A stretch of DNA of 5,628 nt from an uncultured Bacilli bacterium (GTDB lineage Bacteria; Bacillota_I; Bacilli_A; RF39; UBA660): contig CAJTKV010000018.1 of assembly GCA_910577075.1 (NCBI GenBank), positions 23,971 through 29,598 on the forward strand. The letters are read 5' to 3'. Each line of letters begins with the position of its first letter. The first letter of the stretch is position 1. The notes beneath the pieces are model-generated. The model searched no databases. It was given only the letters and a program-made list of their open reading frames with translations, and was not told the DNA's origin. Made by a program: the position numbers and the translations under genes. Shown here one piece after another: positions 4,540 through 5,628 of this stretch.

Positions 4540-5628
4540 TTTTATTAAAAGTTACAAATAATCTTGAACGCTTTATCAAAAAAAGTATGCAATATGGCAT
4601 TAATATGTACGATATTAAGTACAAGAAGGACTATCTCATTTTAAAAGTCGAGGAAAGTGATTTAGAGAGAATAGAAAAATTAAATTATTTCTCTGACATA
4701 GAAATTCTTAAATATCTAGGTTTTAAGGGAAAATTGCTCTTTTTTAAAGAATACATCTTTGATTTTGTTATGCTTATAGTCTTCTTAATTGGTATCTATC
4801 TTATAAGCAATATTATTATATCTATCGATATTAAGCATGAAAATAAAAAGTTGATTAAAGAGGTAGATACGCTTTTAAAAGAAAAAGACATAAAAAAGTA
4901 TACCATTAATAAAGATTTAGGAACTCTAAATAGCATAAGTGACGAAATTGTTCATGAGCATCGTGATTTCCTCGATTGGCTATCCATTAACAAACAGGGA
5001 ATGAAGTATATCGTCTCCTTTGAGGAAAGAATTTTAACTAATGAAAAGAAGCAACAACCATACTGTCATATTGTAGCTAAAAAAGATGGCGTTATTAAAC
5101 AAATTAAGGCTATATCTGGAGTAAATTTATTTGAACGGGCTGACTATGTTAAAAAAGGTGATATAATCATCAGTGGGCAAATAATGCTCAATGATAAGAT
5201 TAAGGATAATATCTGTGCGGAAGGCGAGGTTATCGCTGAAACCTGGTATAAGACAACAATTAAAGTTCCTCTAAATGAAGAAAAAAAGGAATATACTAAT
5301 AAGAAGAGATATAACTTTAGCTTCAATAACAATAATTTATTTAAAGATAAATATATAAATTATGAGACAAAGACCATATTTAAAATAGGACCATTTAAAT
5401 TTAATCGCGAACTAGAAACCGTGATTAACACTCATAAACTAACTGAAGAAGAAGCTCAAAACAAGGGAATTACTCTTGCCAAAGAGCGATTATTACAAGA
5501 TATTGGCAAAAACAATGTCATAATTGATGAAAAAGTTTTGAATAGTGAGCTAAATAATAGTACAATTATATTAGAGGTATTCTTTAGTGTTAATGAATCA
5601 ATTGGCACAACAGAGTACTTTGAAGCGA
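4536..5628 (+). CDS. yqfD: YqfD-family sporulation membrane protein, C-terminus cut by window edge
   Basis: The first 364 residues of a protein whose family is usually about 390-400 long, so perhaps 30 residues lie beyond the window. The N-terminal cytoplasmic part (1-65) has the gene-family pattern of a small alpha/beta domain (KKSMQYGINMYDIKYK) ending in LKYLGFKGK. One hydrophobic segment at about 73-96 is the membrane anchor. The rest (97-364) is the YqfD domain, recognised from DFLDWLSINKQGMKYIVSFEERI (144-166), the strand CHIVAKKDGVIKQI (177-190), YVKKGDIIISGQI (204-216) and EGEVIAETWY (229-238), which match the family's WvsV..GT.l.i.v.E, nivA..dGvI, V..GD.LisG.i and A.G.V.A.tw blocks. 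YqfD acts with YqfC in mother-cell sporulation in Bacillus, where mutants sporulate poorly. There is no separate ribosome site: the ATG overlaps the yqfC stop, which implies coupled translation. In relatives phoH (ybeZ) and ybeY follow. Confidence 0.93.
   Translation, partial: MILLKVTNNLERFIKKSMQYGINMYDIKYKKDYLILKVEESDLERIEKLNYFSDIEILKYLGFKGKLLFFKEYIFDFVMLIVFLIGIYLISNIIISIDIKHENKKLIKEVDTLLKEKDIKKYTINKDLGTLNSISDEIVHEHRDFLDWLSINKQGMKYIVSFEERILTNEKKQQPYCHIVAKKDGVIKQIKAISGVNLFERADYVKKGDIIISGQIMLNDKIKDNICAEGEVIAETWYKTTIKVPLNEEKKEYTNKKRYNFSFNNNNLFKDKYINYETKTIFKIGPFKFNRELETVINTHKLTEEEAQNKGITLAKERLLQDIGKNNVIIDEKVLNSELNNSTIILEVFFSVNESIGTTEYFEA

Noticed and set aside
1..5628. Mobile element, prophage, CRISPR, toxin-antitoxin or RNA gene
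   Set aside because: No transposase, integrase, inverted terminal repeats, regular spaced repeats, tRNA-like or riboswitch-like stretch is visible; all gaps between genes are short and explained by promoters and terminators.

Overview
The window is AT-rich, and every gene in it reads on the + strand. It looks like chromosomal DNA of a low-GC Gram-positive bacterium (Firmicutes/Bacillota). Three things point there: the order rpsU - yqeY - yqfC - yqfD, which is a trimmed version of the Bacillus order rpsU-yqeY-yqfA-yqfB-yqfC-yqfD-phoH; the sporulation-type proteins YqfC and YqfD; and typical sigma-A promoters and Shine-Dalgarno sites. TGA is used as a stop (hemW, yqfC) and Trp is encoded by TGG, so the code is the standard bacterial one, not the Mycoplasma code. 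The strong Lys/Asn/Ile bias and the compact genes fit an uncultured gut Bacilli or Erysipelotrichia/RF39-type lineage, but that placement is inference.

Layout. At 1-342 is the C-terminal end of an M29 metallo-aminopeptidase. At 398-583 is a 61-residue single-pass membrane protein of unknown function, with its own promoter and terminator. At 680-1762 is hemW, a radical-SAM protein of the heme chaperone family, with its own promoter. At 1823-3445 is a 540-residue surface protein with a signal peptide, two cadherin-like beta-sandwich repeats, one membrane segment and a very acidic cytoplasmic tail; it has its own promoter and terminator. At 3569-4245 are rpsU (ribosomal protein S21) and yqeY (GatB/YqeY family), each followed by a hairpin with a T-run. 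From 4306 to the right edge are yqfC and yqfD, which overlap by four bases; yqfD is cut off by the window end.

How it works together. The right half is a conserved translation and sporulation block: S21 and YqeY belong to the translation side, and YqfC/YqfD to mother-cell sporulation in relatives that sporulate. The left half is a row of independent single-gene units (peptidase, small membrane protein, HemW, surface protein) with no obvious shared pathway. Four good sigma-A-like promoters, each with a 17-base spacer, and four hairpin/T-run terminators mark the unit boundaries. I see no RNA genes, insertion sequences, CRISPR arrays, attachment sites or prophage parts, and no gene-free stretch longer than about 125 bases. 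I do not see a clearly new multi-gene system. The least explained items are the surface protein with its acidic tail and the small membrane protein.
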